Assembly: GCA_018907035.1 (NCBI GenBank)
Contig: JACCIC010000121.1
Location: 891,001-955,000 of the forward strand
DNA length: 64,000 nucleotides
DNA from: Sycobia sp. Sy_11
Taxonomy: Eukaryota > Arthropoda > Insecta > Hymenoptera > Epichrysomallidae
Reading direction: 5' to 3'
Shown: positions 42,530 through 56,719 of the stretch, piece by piece
Position numbering within the stretch: position 1 is the first letter of the stretch
How the letters are laid out: each line of letters begins with the position of its first letter
Made by a program: the position numbers and the translations under genes
The notes under the pieces: model-generated
Database searches by the model: none
The model's input: only the letters and a program-made list of their open reading frames with translations
What the model was told of the DNA's origin: nothing

Positions 42530-42757
42530 AAGAGATTCGTATTCTATCATTCGAACATGCACACTCCCAGTAAGAGTCGCCCCGGAATATCTGAACATTG
42601 TTTTCTGCCTTCCCAACACAAAATTCTCTATAGCAGTCGTCTCGAGACATTTTCTATTGTCCAAACATTATATCCTCTGTAAACGTCGTTTCGAGAAACT
42701 TTTAACTTTTCTCGACATCTTTTTCTACCGCTCGAACTCGAAAGTATAATTTACAAG
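42530..42757. repeat. reversed block of ~60-bp subrepeats inside the left arm
   Basis: From about 42530 the subrepeats switch orientation (GTAAGAGTCGCCCCGGAATA, then GTCGTCTCGAGACATTTTC, then GTAAACGTCGTTTCGAG). The left arm thus carries its own smaller inverted repeat before a C run at 42758-42770. Confidence 0.6.
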
Positions 42758-42770
42758 CCCCCCCCCCCCC

Positions 42771-44180
<1,410 letters not shown>

Positions 44181-44830
44181 GTTTACATACTACTCACATT
44201 CTAACATCCGAACACGAAACTCCCCGTAGAAGTTGACCCGACATACCTGAACTTCGTTTCCTACGAACTAAACACGATAGCCGCCGTAGAAGTCGTTTGG
44301 AAAGACCTAGATATCGTATTTTGCCGTTCCAACACGAATCTTCCTATAGAAGTTCATTTCCTCATACCTGGACGTCGTTTTCTATCAACTAAATACAATA
44401 TTCCCCGTAGAAATCGCCCAGGGACACCTGGACATCGCATCCTATCATCGGAACACACAACTGCCTGTTGAAATCGTCTTGAGGCAACGGGGTATCGTAA
44501 TCAACCATCCGTACATGCCAATACAATATTTATCAGTAGAAACCGTATTTAAAATACGTATATATAATATGTACAATATATATATATACTTTTTTTTATT
44601 ATTCTACTATTATATTAATACATATTTCGTATAAATTATTAAATATTTTTTTATTGATCTTACAGTCCAATCAATTCATTCTAAAAATAAAATAAAAATA
44701 AAAATTAAATTAAAAATTAAATTAAAAATTAAATTAAATTAAATAATCATGTTTCGTATATTTCTGTTTTTTTCAATTAAATACCGTGAATATTTTCATA
44801 GTGATACGAAGTGAAATTCAAGCAAAATTT

Positions 44831-44892
<62 letters not shown>

Positions 44893-44939
44893 TAGTTTCT
44901 AGGTTGTAGGTAAAAGAACCCTATTTTGCAATCATTTCT

Positions 44940-46700
44940 CTTATGATTTCTAACAAAGTTGAAATGCCTATATTATGGAGTAGTTTTAGGCTTAGAAAAA
45001 GCACAATATGCATATCTCATAATATAAATGGGTTACAGGATAATAACACTACCAAATATTATACTTGCTAAATCTAAACTACAGTCCATAAAGGAACGCA
45101 GGCAATTTTTTCATGTATTACAATTGCTATCTAACCACATCTCTCAACAAATCAAGTATAAGTGTTATTATACAATTAAAGCAGTACCTCTAAATATTGG
45201 AAAAAACATTCAAATACAAAGTTCCGCGTCTTTTATTGAATGTAGTAGAGTCGTATTAAAACTAAATATAAAGATATATAAAAAGTTTCTTGTCTACCTT
45301 TTCGATTCTATATACACAGTACATAGAATCAATAACGATAGGAATATATGTCACACCTAATGAAATCAAGCCAGGATTCGAACAAAATGCTAATCGAATT
45401 TCTAAAAACGATAAAAACTGACATACATTAACAGATGGTAGTAAAAAATTTGAATAATTCAGTTCGTGTAGCTTGTCATTATCCAAAAATAAATAAAAAT
45501 ATATCCAATATAAATAAAAATGGAGTCAAAATAAGCATAACTAGAAATGTAAACATTTTTTGTGTAATTAATTACAATATATGTTGAATAAGAAAAGATA
45601 CTTATATAAGGCTCAAAAAGAATCTTCAAAAACAGTAATAAAAAAAAGAAATATGATTTTTAATTGATTGATTTAATTGTTATTAACTATTGTTGTTTAT
45701 AATTCATACAATAATTCTACTGATCGAATTGTCGTCGTAAAATTATATTTATTTCATGTGCATTTTTCTTGTTTAAAGCTCCAAAGTACATAATAAAAAG
45801 ATATTAATCGAACTACTAAAGTGTTTACAAGTGTGAAAAAGTTAAAATGAAGCAATAAAAATGAAGAAAATTGAAAAAGTTTTTTAAGAAATCATATAAT
45901 TTTTCGATCCTTATGTAAACTTGAGTAATTATTTTACTAGTGCCTTTTTATTTTAAAATTTATGAATTAATGAGTAATTACTGTCACAATAATTTTACTT
46001 TGACAGTGCAATCAGTAGAAGCTTAGTTACTTGAATCTGATACTGTTAGTAAATTGAAAAGAATTTTTAATAAAATTTTTAAATATTTACTGTTACAATG
46101 GATTATTAGATCTTTCAGGAATTTTGCTTATATTTTAGCCTAAAAAAAGATATTTTTAAATTTCCATCAGAAAATTTGCAATCAAATATTCTTATTTTGT
46201 TAATTTTTTTATAATATGTATAGCAGATAAATATCATTAGGCTATTCAAATATCTGAAATTTAAGGATCAAAATTTTTTTTTTAACTAATGTACCATAAA
46301 TATTAAACTTGTATGTAAAAAAGCATTTTTATAATAAAAGAACTTATTGTAAATTATAAAGAATTACAATTTAATTATATTTTGTCGTTTCAATAATTTT
46401 TTTAAATATTAAAAATAAAATAAATTTTTATTTTAACATGTACGATAGCTTTATTATCCTCACGTCCATTATTATGCAAATCGTACGAAGCTCAAACAAT
46501 ATTCTGAAGATGTCGCTTTATAATTAAGCGGCAAAAACTATTCAATTCAAATAAGATAACCATCGCTTACTACTTTTGCCTGCGATTTCGGCTTTTCGGC
46601 TGAAACAACAATTGAATAACGTTTTTTTGGGGCCATGATTATATCGCTAGACATGACAGGTCAGCCTAGCCCTAGTCTTGTTAAACTTAATTAAATTTTT
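44940..46700. other. AT-rich upstream region of the amine oxidase gene
   Basis: No gene recognised. The plus-strand ORF 45028-45360 (110 residues) has no domain I know and lies in AT-rich DNA. Promoter elements for the downstream gene presumably lie towards 46400-46700, but no clear box can be named. Confidence 0.4.
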
Positions 46701-46765
46701 CAGCGTACACAGATGAAGCATCGAGTTTCTAAAAAATTCACCAGTCCTGCGATTCATCGTATGTG

Positions 46766-46821
46766 ATGCTCCTAGCAAGATCTCGATCATGCATTTGTAT
46801 TCTCAGATGGACCCTTCGAAG
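46766..46821 (+). CDS. flavin amine oxidase gene, putative first coding exon
   Basis: The ATG at 46766 is the first after an in-frame TAA at 46730. The exon ends at a donor, AAG|GTAAAT at 46822. Joining to the acceptor CTTACAG|A at 46977 keeps one open frame (MLLARSRSCICILRWTLRR then RLASAAGDGG) into the FAD-binding exon. The intron would be 156 bp. The alternative is that this is untranslated leader and the start is the ATG at 47069, eight codons before the Rossmann motif. Phase agreement favours the longer form, but the residues look poorly constrained. Confidence 0.45.
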
Positions 46822-46977
46822 GTAAATGCGTTTATTATAATCCCTTCTTCGATGTACGCTTATCCTCGTGCATATGCCACATACACCTGCTGGAAAATAC
46901 CCAGCAGTCTATTCGTGGGCGGGGACTATAGGGGAAAGCATCATGTTGACAAAACAGTAAGAATTCTAACCTTACAG

Positions 46978-47196
46978 AAGGTTGGCGTCCGCAGCAGGGG
47001 ACGGCGGAAAGGAGATCTCTCCATGTGCGAAAATAGCAAAATTTGATACCTGCCAGCTGGATCCTTGCATGCTGGATCCCTGCAACCCAGAACCCACTGT
47101 CGTAATCATTGGCGCCGGCATAGCCGGACTCTCAGCAGCGCAGCGGCTTACGCAATGTGGCCTGAAAAATTTAACGATACTTGAGGCGACGGATCG
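46978..47196 (+). CDS. spermine/polyamine oxidase-like gene, exon with FAD Rossmann motif
   Basis: The frame contains EPTVVIIGAGIAGLSAAQRL, the GxGxxG dinucleotide-binding fold of flavin amine oxidases, followed by LTILEATDR. The exon ends after CG of an Arg codon at a GTTCGT donor, and the next exon supplies G. The whole gene would encode an FAD enzyme oxidising spermine, spermidine or their acetyl forms to aldehydes, hydrogen peroxide and smaller polyamines. No signal peptide is evident. Confidence 0.9.
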
Positions 47197-48180
47197 GTTC
47201 GTATTCTAGATTTTTCATTATTATGTATGCTCATGAACGTTTCACGTTTTATCAATTCTGCACGACTGTATCATGCGACTTTTTTACGCTCATTACGAAA
47301 GCCGTAGTGAACTTGAGAACTTTAGTATTTATGGATTCGTGAAACGATTGAAAGAAGTATTTTCCCATCTGTTAATCAAATATATATTTAAATTCGTTGG
47401 ATTTTTAAAGTGTAATAATGAATGTGTATCAACGATGCTACGTACTTAATATGTTTCACACACGTTTTATCACTGCTTTACAAATATCGTGATCAGAATA
47501 ATTTACGATTTTTTACTGCTTTCATAATAATGTTTAGTTCTAATTTTGACACTATTTAATAAATTCACGAGGAATCTGAAAACTGCGATATAATTTCACT
47601 AGGTAATTTTACGATTTTATGTTTTTTGAATTGTTGATTTGAAATTTGAAGATTATCCGGTCTAATTAGAGAATCTTGTTCAGATGTGACGTATTTTTGA
47701 AAAAATGAAAGAAATGCATTATATAATTTAACAATTTCGATAAATAATTATGTACTAAAGATTGTTGTTTCTTGAATATTTAGTATAAGAGCAATATCTT
47801 AAGAATGAATGACCGCGAAACATCGTGAAGTCCACATTACGCTTGATATTTTACTTGAAACCTAATTTCTGTTTTTTTCATAATTAAAACAATAGAACTT
47901 TATCATACATTAAATAATTCATTTGAGAAAAGAATCAATTTTATGTAGCTTTTTCTTTTTTATTAATATTAATGGTCTTAAATTTCATTCTCAACAAATA
48001 AAAGTTGTATTTTGTGCTCATTTTATAATGTTTACTACTTCTTAGTAGTGATAAATTTTCAAATGAATAATATGTACTTAAATAGATAGACATGTTCATA
48101 TTTCAAATGAGCCATATAAAGCCATATAAAGGACCTTTCTACACTGTTCTATATGCAATTCTAGGTCTATTTCTAGTAAC

Positions 48181-48181
<1 letters not shown>

Positions 48182-48253
<72 letters not shown>

Positions 48254-48321
48254 AAATTATAATAATGATAATAATAATGATAATGATAATAATGATAATA
48301 ATAATGATAATAATAATGATG

Positions 48322-48373
<52 letters not shown>

Positions 48374-48465
48374 AAATTATAATAATGATAATAATAATGA
48401 TAATGATAATAATGATAATAATAATGATAATAATAATGATAATGATAATAATGATAATAATAATG

Positions 48466-48507
<42 letters not shown>
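48182..48507. repeat. TAA/ATG-interrupted microsatellite with 120-bp duplication
   Basis: (TAA)n interrupted by TGA/ATG variants. The 90-bp block at 48241-48330 recurs exactly at 48361-48450 (120-bp spacing). The long ORF over it (only Ile, Met, Lys) is an artefact. Confidence 0.9.
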
Positions 48508-48510
48508 TTT

Positions 48511-49345
48511 TTATAGAGGAGGAGAAAAATCCTTTATGGATCTCGGGGACCGGTCCCCGGGTATGTGGGAATCACCAACAGAAAGGCATACCCACTAAAA
48601 AACTACCTCCTCGGTGCATTCCCCTGACTGCTTCCTGCAGCTCTGAAAAGAGCTGCAAGTCGGAGTCGGCTGGCGTGCACCGAGGAGACCTTCTCTCCCT
48701 GGCTCAACTCCCCACCCCGGAAACCACCGTTAGGCATTACTTCAGGAAGGGGAGACCAGGATGTTCGCCTTAGGGCGCCACCAGATCCCAACCAAATGGA
48801 AGGATCTAGGGAAGGTCCGCTTTCTTCCGTCTGAGGATATCCTCGACGAAATAGGCAACCTTTCCCCATGTTTCCTGGCTCGAGAGCATCAGGGGGACGA
48901 TGCCTTCCGGGATAACCCTTCCGGCGTTCTCCCCCATTAGCTCCCTCTGCTGCTCCCACTGCCCGCACACAAAAAATGTACGATGGGCATCGTCTTTTGC
49001 GGATCCACAGTATATACAACCTGGATCCGCGACTTTGCCCATCTTGTGCAAGTATGCGCGGAAGTACCCATGGCCGGTCAGCATCTGGGTGAGACTTCAG
49101 CACCGTAAAACATGACGGACCCAGCAGCTCGCAGTAACAGCCGCCTGATGCAGGGGCGTGGTCCTCCTACGTTGACCATGACCCTGCACAGGGAGGCCGC
49201 CATTACCGCCGCCTTGTCCGCCGACCTCCGAATCTGTTCCCAGAAGGTGAGCTTCGTATCTAGCATCACCCCCAGGTACTTGACAGATGCCTTGGTCAGG
49301 ATCGACATCTCCCCAATAATTAGCGGCTGCAATGAGGACGCGCAG
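48511..49345 (-). pseudogene. R1-clade non-LTR fragment inside TAA microsatellite
   Basis: Minus strand: KASVKYLGVMLDTKLTFWEQ and SLCRVMVNVGGPRPCIRRLL (RT C-terminal end as in R1 elements). It is joined, after an internal deletion near 49080, to LTGHGYFRAYLHKMGKVADP and CIYCGSAKDDAHRTFFVC, the CCHC end domain. Both sides are TAA microsatellite (48182-48507 and 49346-49489). The fragment is 5'-truncated. Confidence 0.8.
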
Positions 49346-49363
49346 TAATAATAATAATAATAA

Positions 49364-49400
<37 letters not shown>

Positions 49401-49420
49401 GTAATAATAATAATAGTAAT

Positions 49421-49489
<69 letters not shown>
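49346..49489. repeat. TAA-CAA-TAA microsatellite
   Basis: TAA units, then (CAA)n at about 49422-49457, then TAA again. ORFs through it are homopolymeric. Confidence 0.9.
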
Positions 49490-49492
<3 letters not shown>

Positions 49493-50944
49493 ATATGACT
49501 CATTTATTTTTAAAAATCATTACAAATAGAAAGAATTTTGGTTTTTAAATTTTTTTGACAAAATTTAAATACGAAAAATGACTGTATTGCCTATTTTCGA
49601 ATCATAATCAATCTAATAGTTTTTCGTAGTTTTTTGTTATAATTAGGTTTTATAAAAAATATTGAAGAAAAAAATTCGAATCAGCCATCCAAAAAATAAA
49701 TAGAAACGTTAAGTTACTGCGTTGATCTGGAAATGGTTCTTGAAAAGTCCTGGTACTTCATCTGTCGTATCTAGACGATATACACAAGTGCAAGATAATT
49801 ACTCATAAATTTTATACGTGATATACAGTGTTACATTTACTTCGTATTGATAAGATAATAACGTATTTCCGCATAATAAATCAATTCAATCGTGCATTGA
49901 CATAAAAATTCTTCTTCTTTGTTTTTTTAATCCAACAGCGATATTTCTGTCATCGATATAACTGATAACGATCATCCACTTCTATTGTATGTAATAAAAA
50001 TGTAAATTTATTATAACTAGTATTCAAACCTTTAAACAGTATAAAATAATAAATTTTTATATTTATTTTGAATTTTTCATAAGTTTGAATCTTGCCCGTA
50101 TTATATAAATTAAGTAAAATCAAATTTATTCTTCAAATATGTATACCTTACTCTATGATGTTTACTTATAAGATCAAACAGTGTAATAAAATCAGGTACT
50201 ACAGATCTAATTAAATTTTTTTTAATATAAAAAAAAACACGTTACTCAAAAACTTTTAATTAAGTCGAAAGATTAAAAAAAATTACAATAGTTTACAGAG
50301 AAATTCTTTTAGGAAAATCTGCTACTGTTTACTATATTTTTATAGAAGACCTTTAATCACAAAATGTTTTTAAACAGATTTAGACTCTACAAGAACTGGC
50401 AAAAATATATTAATATATTTAATAAAATTAATTTATTTTGTCTCATAAATATTTTTTTTCAAACATTTTTTTATCTTAATAAAAGCTCTTAGATGTAATT
50501 TTTTTATATGTAAACATTATATATGTAAAAATATTATAATAAAGAAAAAAATAAAAATTCTGTTATTATTTCTTAATCCTATTTATTCAGAAATATTTAA
50601 ACTAATAAATGAAAATTATAATTTTTAAATTACTTGTGTGTTAGAGGTGATTCGATATGTATAGATGCATAATAATAAAATTTATTTAAATTCATGCGTA
50701 GAATAATAAGTGTGATGAATAATCAGGATAAATATTAATATTAAGATTTCGTGATTTTAAAAAATTGAATAATAATTCTGTTAACATGATACTTTTAGCA
50801 AAATAGAAATATGGATAACCTTTAAAATATTAAGATTCAATCACAATGCCTTCAACAGCATTACACAGACTTTTCGCCCGGTTATGAAATGGGCCCGCCA
50901 TATACTTCACCATTGTCCAACTGAGCTTTTTTGATGATTTTCAG

Positions 50945-51295
50945 GCCCGGTGGTCGCATCCATTCCTGCTGGCTCGGGGACGTCGTCGCCGAGATGGGCG
51001 CCACGTGGATCGAAGGTGGCTGCGTTACCAATCCGGCGTTCACACTCGCGGCCCAGGAGGGACTGCTGAAGCCGCCGCTCTTCAGGCCCGATCCAAGCAA
51101 GGGTCTGTTCTGCACGAGCGAGGGCCGAGCGATCGATCTGCCCGTGAGCATCACGGCTTACCACACATTTAGACAGATCGAGCAGCAAGCAGCCGCGCTG
51201 TTCTCCCTAGGCTGCGGCAGAAATCATGGAAATCTGCTCAACTTCATGGGTGTTAGGATACAACAGGAGCTACACAATTTTCCCGAGGAGCAGAG
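50945..51295 (+). CDS. spermine/polyamine oxidase-like gene, second FAD exon
   Basis: After acceptor TTTTCAG the exon begins PGGRIHSCWLGDVVAEMGAT, the GGR motif that grips FAD. WIEGGCVTNPAFTLAAQEGL and LFCTSEGRAIDLPV follow, and it ends LHNFPEEQ plus AG of an Arg codon at a GTGCGG donor (51296). The codon phase matches both neighbours. The exon has clearly higher GC than the surrounding introns. Confidence 0.92.
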
Positions 51296-52218
51296 GTGCG
51301 GCGTATGTTTATTAAAAGCGTTTTATACAGATTTATACATTTATAATTTATTAAAACTTTATATATTTATTAAAAGCGGCAATATCTATACAGCTGATTG
51401 GGCATAATAACATAATTTTACTTATAAAATCTTCTCCCAATCGGTTTTATCGCGTTGCTGTGCAAATAAATTCAGTAAACGTGCAAGCGAGAGCGATATA
51501 TATGATAATATGTCCACAATTATCGAAAATTTTTGAACTAATAATTCTATCACAGCTTGTGATATGTCGCTTTTATCTTCAGAATAACTTAAAGAACAAA
51601 CTTAAAGACTTTGCTATTAGAGCAAGACTCGTAAAAATTATTCCTGTTCTATACTCTTGTATGTTAACTTAAACCACTATAAATATTTAACTTGGATGAT
51701 GCAACGTGATTTGAAATATATCTGCATTCGATAAAAAACTGAAATTAAATTTTATATTTTATTTAACTCTTAGCTACTGCCTTTTAAACAATCATACCTT
51801 TATATAATTTGAATTTATGTTATAAACTTTGATTTTAAATTTATGTTTGCATTGAATGTCACCTGTAAATAAATTTTAATCTGCATTTTTAGAAGAGTTA
51901 ATATCTTATTTCAATATACAATGGCATTAATTTTTGCCACATAATTCATTTCCAATATATTATTTTCAAATAATTTATATTACGAGAAGAAATTTTTTTT
52001 TTTTTATATTAAAGATAAAAATCTTCATTTAGCCATTAATAATTATATTTTATTTGATTTTGCACACGTGATCTTTGCACAATTCAAATGGAATTATTTT
52101 TATAAATAAATTTTTAATATATTTTATTCAATAAGTTTTATCTATTCATTTATTCAATGAATTTAATTATTTAGTTAATTGATTTTATTCCAATGTTTAA
52201 TATTTGTTAGTTAATAAG

Positions 52219-52255
<37 letters not shown>

Positions 52256-54553
52256 GTTTAAAATTATTGATATACAAAAAGTATTAACAACGAGACTTCG
52301 TGTAAATAATTATGTAAATAATAATATTCAACTTAATCTATTATAAATTTGTATAAGATTTGTATCACAAATAATTGTTATTATTATTATATGTATAAAG
52401 TTACTCTTGGCAAAATTTCATAGACATACAGTATGTTATTTTCTTCAGCATGCATGAAGTATACTGAGTGTAAATAAATTGAAGGCTGTAAGAATTGTCA
52501 ATATTAAAAGGAAAAATTATGACTAATCAATTCTATAGGCTAATATAATAATTGTTAAATTACAAAAATTACTTAACGATCATTTTCAATGAAACGATTT
52601 TATACAAATAAAAAAATTTAATACAAATAATTCTACGCTTATGGTTAAAATAAATATAATTATTTTTTCGAATGAATAAATTTTTTTTTAGTTTAGGAGA
52701 GAGTTGGACACATGAGACAATGAAGGTACATATGGTGCCTCAGATTTATTATTATATCAATATAGATTTCAAAGAGAAAGCTTTAAATGTAATATCAGTT
52801 AATCTAATATAATTTATTTTCTGATTGATTAGCAAAGGCACAGAAAGTCGCAATTAATTAAAAGCAAATCCATTTACTAATTCAGTTCTCAAATCGAAAA
52901 TAACTAGTTTTTATTTAACTTAAAATTATTTTATGGACACTTTAAAATATCGGTTTTTAAAAAAGGTGAGAAATAGAGCAATAAAATGCTATTACTCATA
53001 CGTATTTGAATTTGAATTAACAATCTAGAAAGGGGTTGGGAAGATAAAGACAAAACCTCCATTTGATAAAAAAGTCAACTTTTCAGCAAAAGATCGATTG
53101 ACAAGATAGCACGATTGCTACTCGCCAAAATTTACATCTTCCAACGAGTTGCAGCGCCGATTGAAACAATCACGATACTAATTAATCGGGCAATGCCAAA
53201 CAGTCTGCGCCCACGTGTCTGTCAGTCATTGATAGTAAAACAAAATGTAGCTAACTATACAGATATTTATATTATCTATTGTGAAATATATATAAATTAT
53301 ATATATTTCGTATTTACTTTTATCGTGTAAAAAATTTACATGAAAACAAAAGACAATAATAACATAGCATGAATTATTTACTTGTACTATTACATTGAAG
53401 AAATAATACAAGACTGTGACATAATGTAAATTTATAAATGTTTTTATTTTAAATATATTGTTTTATACGGTAATTATTACATTTAAAACTAGATAATATG
53501 ACATCTATTGCAATATTTAAATGTATTTAAATATTGTAATAACTCTTTTTTCTATGATAAGAGATAATTAATTGTTTGTGATAAGACGTGTAAGTGAAAG
53601 AAAGTTAATAAATTTTTAATATAAAGTAATTGTATTTAATAAATAACTATATTTAAAAACTTTAATGTTATATAATCATTCACTTATATAATCATTTTCA
53701 CTTTGTGAAAAAAATGTTACAAAAGTTCTACGATTTTGAAGGTTAAACTAAACGATGATCTTATATTCGTAATTGATTATTATCAAAAGAAAATTAACGC
53801 TCTTTTTCAGCTTTTTAACTTGAGTGTTTTTAACTTCAGTTTTTTTAACACAAAATTTTACATGTGTATTATCCAGTTTGGGACTTAATTATCTATAGAG
53901 GTCATTTATCGATTAAATGAGTATACTTATAATCATAAAAAAATGTAAGAAATCTTGATTATTAAAAACTTTAAACGTAATTCACTAATATTAAAGTTAT
54001 TTTATTCTGTAGGAGAAATTTAGTGACTAATACTTTTTTCAAAAACTAAAGATGAATTTTTAATAAAGTATTGATAAAATATGCCCAGAGTTCTTAATGC
54101 TCAAGAAATAGGAAAGTATAACATTAGAATAAATATAAAAAGTAGGAAGAATAACAAAGATTTCCTAAGTGTAATTTCCCATTGTAGCGTATGAAACCAT
54201 AAAACAAAAATCTTGTTATTATTAAAAATTTTTAAATTTCATTTTTAGATGTAGAAAAAGTGAAGTAAAGAAAGACATGTCATCGAATAGTGAAGTTGAC
54301 ATATAAACTAGAGGTTAAAATTTAAAATAAGAACTTTTAAAAGTCCGGTGCTATAATTAAAAATAAAAATATAACACGTATATAAATAAGAATATGAACG
54401 CCAGTCGATCAAGTCGCCTCGAAATTTTTCCTTTTTCCCCCCGAACATGCTTACTCGCTGCTAGAATAATAAGGGGCTGGGGAAGGGGACCCAGACAACT
54501 GGGACACCCTGCATATAGGTGCGAACGACTTCCTTTGTATACACGCACCATAG
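51296..54553 (+). other. intron, AT-rich
   Basis: 3.3-kb intron between the second FAD exon and the substrate-domain exon. It has a TA tract at 52220-52253. The remaining sequence is low-complexity AT-rich DNA with no recognisable element. Confidence 0.8.
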
Positions 54554-55071
54554 GTACGACGCCGCCCGCGTGATGTACGGTCTGACGAACTGCGTGCGCT
54601 GCCGTTGCGGCGACGACCTCTCCCTGGTCTCGGCCGACCAGTTCGGCAGCTACGTCGAGATACCGGGCGGCAACGTCCGCGTGCCCCTCGGCTACGTAGG
54701 CATACTCGCGCCCCTGCTGCGCGACCTGCCGAGCTGCGCCCTCAAATACTGCAAGCCGGTGAGCTGCGTGCGCTGGGGCGCGGTGAGCGAGGCCTGCCCG
54801 CGCGCCCTGATCAAGTGCTGCGACGGCGAGGAATTCGTCGCCGACTACGTCGTGGTCAGCGTGTCGCTAGGCGTGCTCAAGCATCAGCACGAGAAGCTCT
54901 TCTGCCCGAGCCTGCCCGCGGAGAAAGTCGACGCGGTCTGCAAGCTCGGCTACGGCTGCGTCAACAAGATATTCCTCGAGTACGAGAGGCCGTTCTGGGT
55001 CTGGCACGAGGGCGGCATCAGGTTCGCCTGGTCGGCCGACGAGCTCGCCGATCGGTGCGACTGGGTCAAAG
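54554..55071 (+). CDS. spermine/polyamine oxidase-like gene, substrate-domain exon
   Basis: After CACCATAG the exon begins YDAARVMYGLTNCVRC and continues LSLVSADQFGSYVEIPGG, which parallels the LSLSAFGEWTEIPGA region of animal spermine oxidases. Then come VVSVSLGVLKHQHEKLF and YGCVNKIFLEYERPFWVW. The Lys in VNKIFLEYE corresponds to the conserved active-site lysine of the family (family knowledge). The donor is G|GTGTGT at 55072, directly followed by a (CT)n tract. It is very GC-rich. A second long ORF in another frame (54605-55177) is its shadow. Confidence 0.93.
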
Positions 55072-55082
55072 GTGTGTATACA

Positions 55083-55146
<64 letters not shown>

Positions 55147-56440
55147 AATTGCAATCAGTAACAAACTGTCTGAGTAGCTGAGTATTCTACTGATTATATC
55201 CTCTGGTTTCGATTTTCGCTGTATAGATAGTGTAATAATCACTACTGTAGTAGTTCAAATGTTTTTGGAGTAGGCACCGATGCCAATTCGGCGAGCTTAT
55301 ATTCCTGCTAGGATTTTTAAAGCAGACCATAAAGAATCATGCCCTCGAAAAATCGTCGAAAATGTAATGAAAAATGTAATGACTGTCTAAGGCTAGCAAT
55401 TTCTAAAAAAGCTTATCATATATAACTATACTATATATTCATGCATATAAGAAACTTATGTATACAATTTATTTATGTATAAGAAACTATATTTGAAATT
55501 AAAAAATTATAGATATGGATATGTTCATAGGCTGGAGAAAGGTTATACGCTTTATGATTCACGGTACAATCTGTATAAAACTTACTGTATCATTACGGTA
55601 CACTATTTATGAGTCGCTGAATCGTTCGTCAAGTGCGAATTGTATGGCCCGAAGTACAATAAAATTCTTTGTAGCATGTAACAATTTTAAAAACTATTCT
55701 TATTCATTATCATTCAACAATGACATATAATTTGAGCCAGACACTACTTTCTACTGTATTGGGTTGGAACTTAAACAACTTGTATCGGTGACGATTTCAT
55801 ATACTCAATCTAGAATAAATCTTAAATTCTAAATTTTATCTACATTTCATCTACTCTATTCTTTTTAAAACGAATCTTTTTTACGATATAGGCTTGTCCC
55901 ATTGAAGAAAATTTTTAAGTATTTTATAATATTTATATTTAATTTTAAATTCTGCAAAAGATCGATTTTTTAAGCTAAATTAATGTTAAATGAACTTTCG
56001 AATGCGCGAGTAAAATGCTTTCCCCTAATTTTATGCTCCTAAAGGGCAATAATCGTATTATATATAATAGAAAATCTTTTTTGGGACAATTAATTTTACA
56101 TTTTCTAATATACTATTTTTTTAATTGGCTGTAAAGAAATTTAACAAAAAATAAAATTGTGCCTGAAAAACGCGTTTAATAAATCTTACAGAGAGACTGT
56201 CATAGTATCAGTAATGGATTTGGTCTAGATTAATCGGGTACTTTGTCCTAATGAACTATCTGATTGAAAAAAGAAATATTATTGAAAGTAAAAAAAAATC
56301 TGATACATCTATGTTTACATAAAACGTATAAAATTCAACTAATTTTCCACAGTTAGGTCAGCAAACCTCTGCCAATACTACCGTGCGCGCGCGCGTGTGT
56401 GTGTTTGTGTGTTTGTATGTATATGTGTATGTATATATAG
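55072..56440 (+). other. intron bounded by microsatellites
   Basis: 1.4-kb intron. (CT)n at 55085-55144 starts 13 bases after the donor. GT-rich repeats (56389-56437) lie immediately before the acceptor. Nothing coding between. Confidence 0.85.
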
Positions 56441-56719
56441 GCATATCCATGGTGGAGGAGCTCCCGGGCTCGCAGCACGTGCTCTGCGCGTGGGTCTGCG
56501 GTCGCGAGGCCGCTGACATGGAGCTCTGCTCGGACGAGGAGATCGTCGACTCGATGACGAGGCTGCTACGACAGTTCACCGGCGACCCGACCCTACCCTA
56601 CCCGACTAACCTGCTGCGCAGCAAATGGTGCATGGATCAGTACTTCGCCGGGTCGTATAGTTACATGGCCGTGGACAGCACGGTCGGGCATCAATGCGAC
56701 TTGGCGAGTCCCTTGCCAG
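56441..56719 (+). CDS. spermine/polyamine oxidase-like gene, later exon
   Basis: After acceptor TATATATAG the exon reads ISMVEELPGSQHVLCAWVCG, MTRLLRQFTGDPTLPYPTN, LLRSKWCMDQYFAGSYSYMA and ends LASPLP plus G at a GTAATT donor (56720). The RSKW...YF.GSYSY block is diagnostic for this family. The last part, with the FAD-contacting GEATHR-type motif, is not found before the window end, so at least one more exon lies beyond. Summed coding pieces give about 474 codons in one consistent phase. Confidence 0.92.

Larger units (their letters stand above)
47197..50944 (+). other. intron with TAA microsatellites and R1-like fragment
   Basis: AT-rich intron of 3.7 kb between the two FAD exons. It contains the TAA microsatellite block 48182-48507, the R1-like piece 48511-49345 in reverse orientation and a second TAA/CAA tract 49346-49489. 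The rest shows nothing recognisable. Confidence 0.8.

Noticed and set aside
45028..45360. 110-residue ORF upstream of the amine oxidase gene
   Set aside because: AT-rich, Ile/Lys-rich composition and no recognisable domain; not supported as a gene.
48250..48516. Open frame of Ile/Met/Lys
   Set aside because: Pure translation of the TAA/ATG microsatellite.
54605..55177. 190-residue Arg-rich ORF
   Set aside because: Shadow frame of the GC-rich amine oxidase exon; the other frame carries the conserved motifs.
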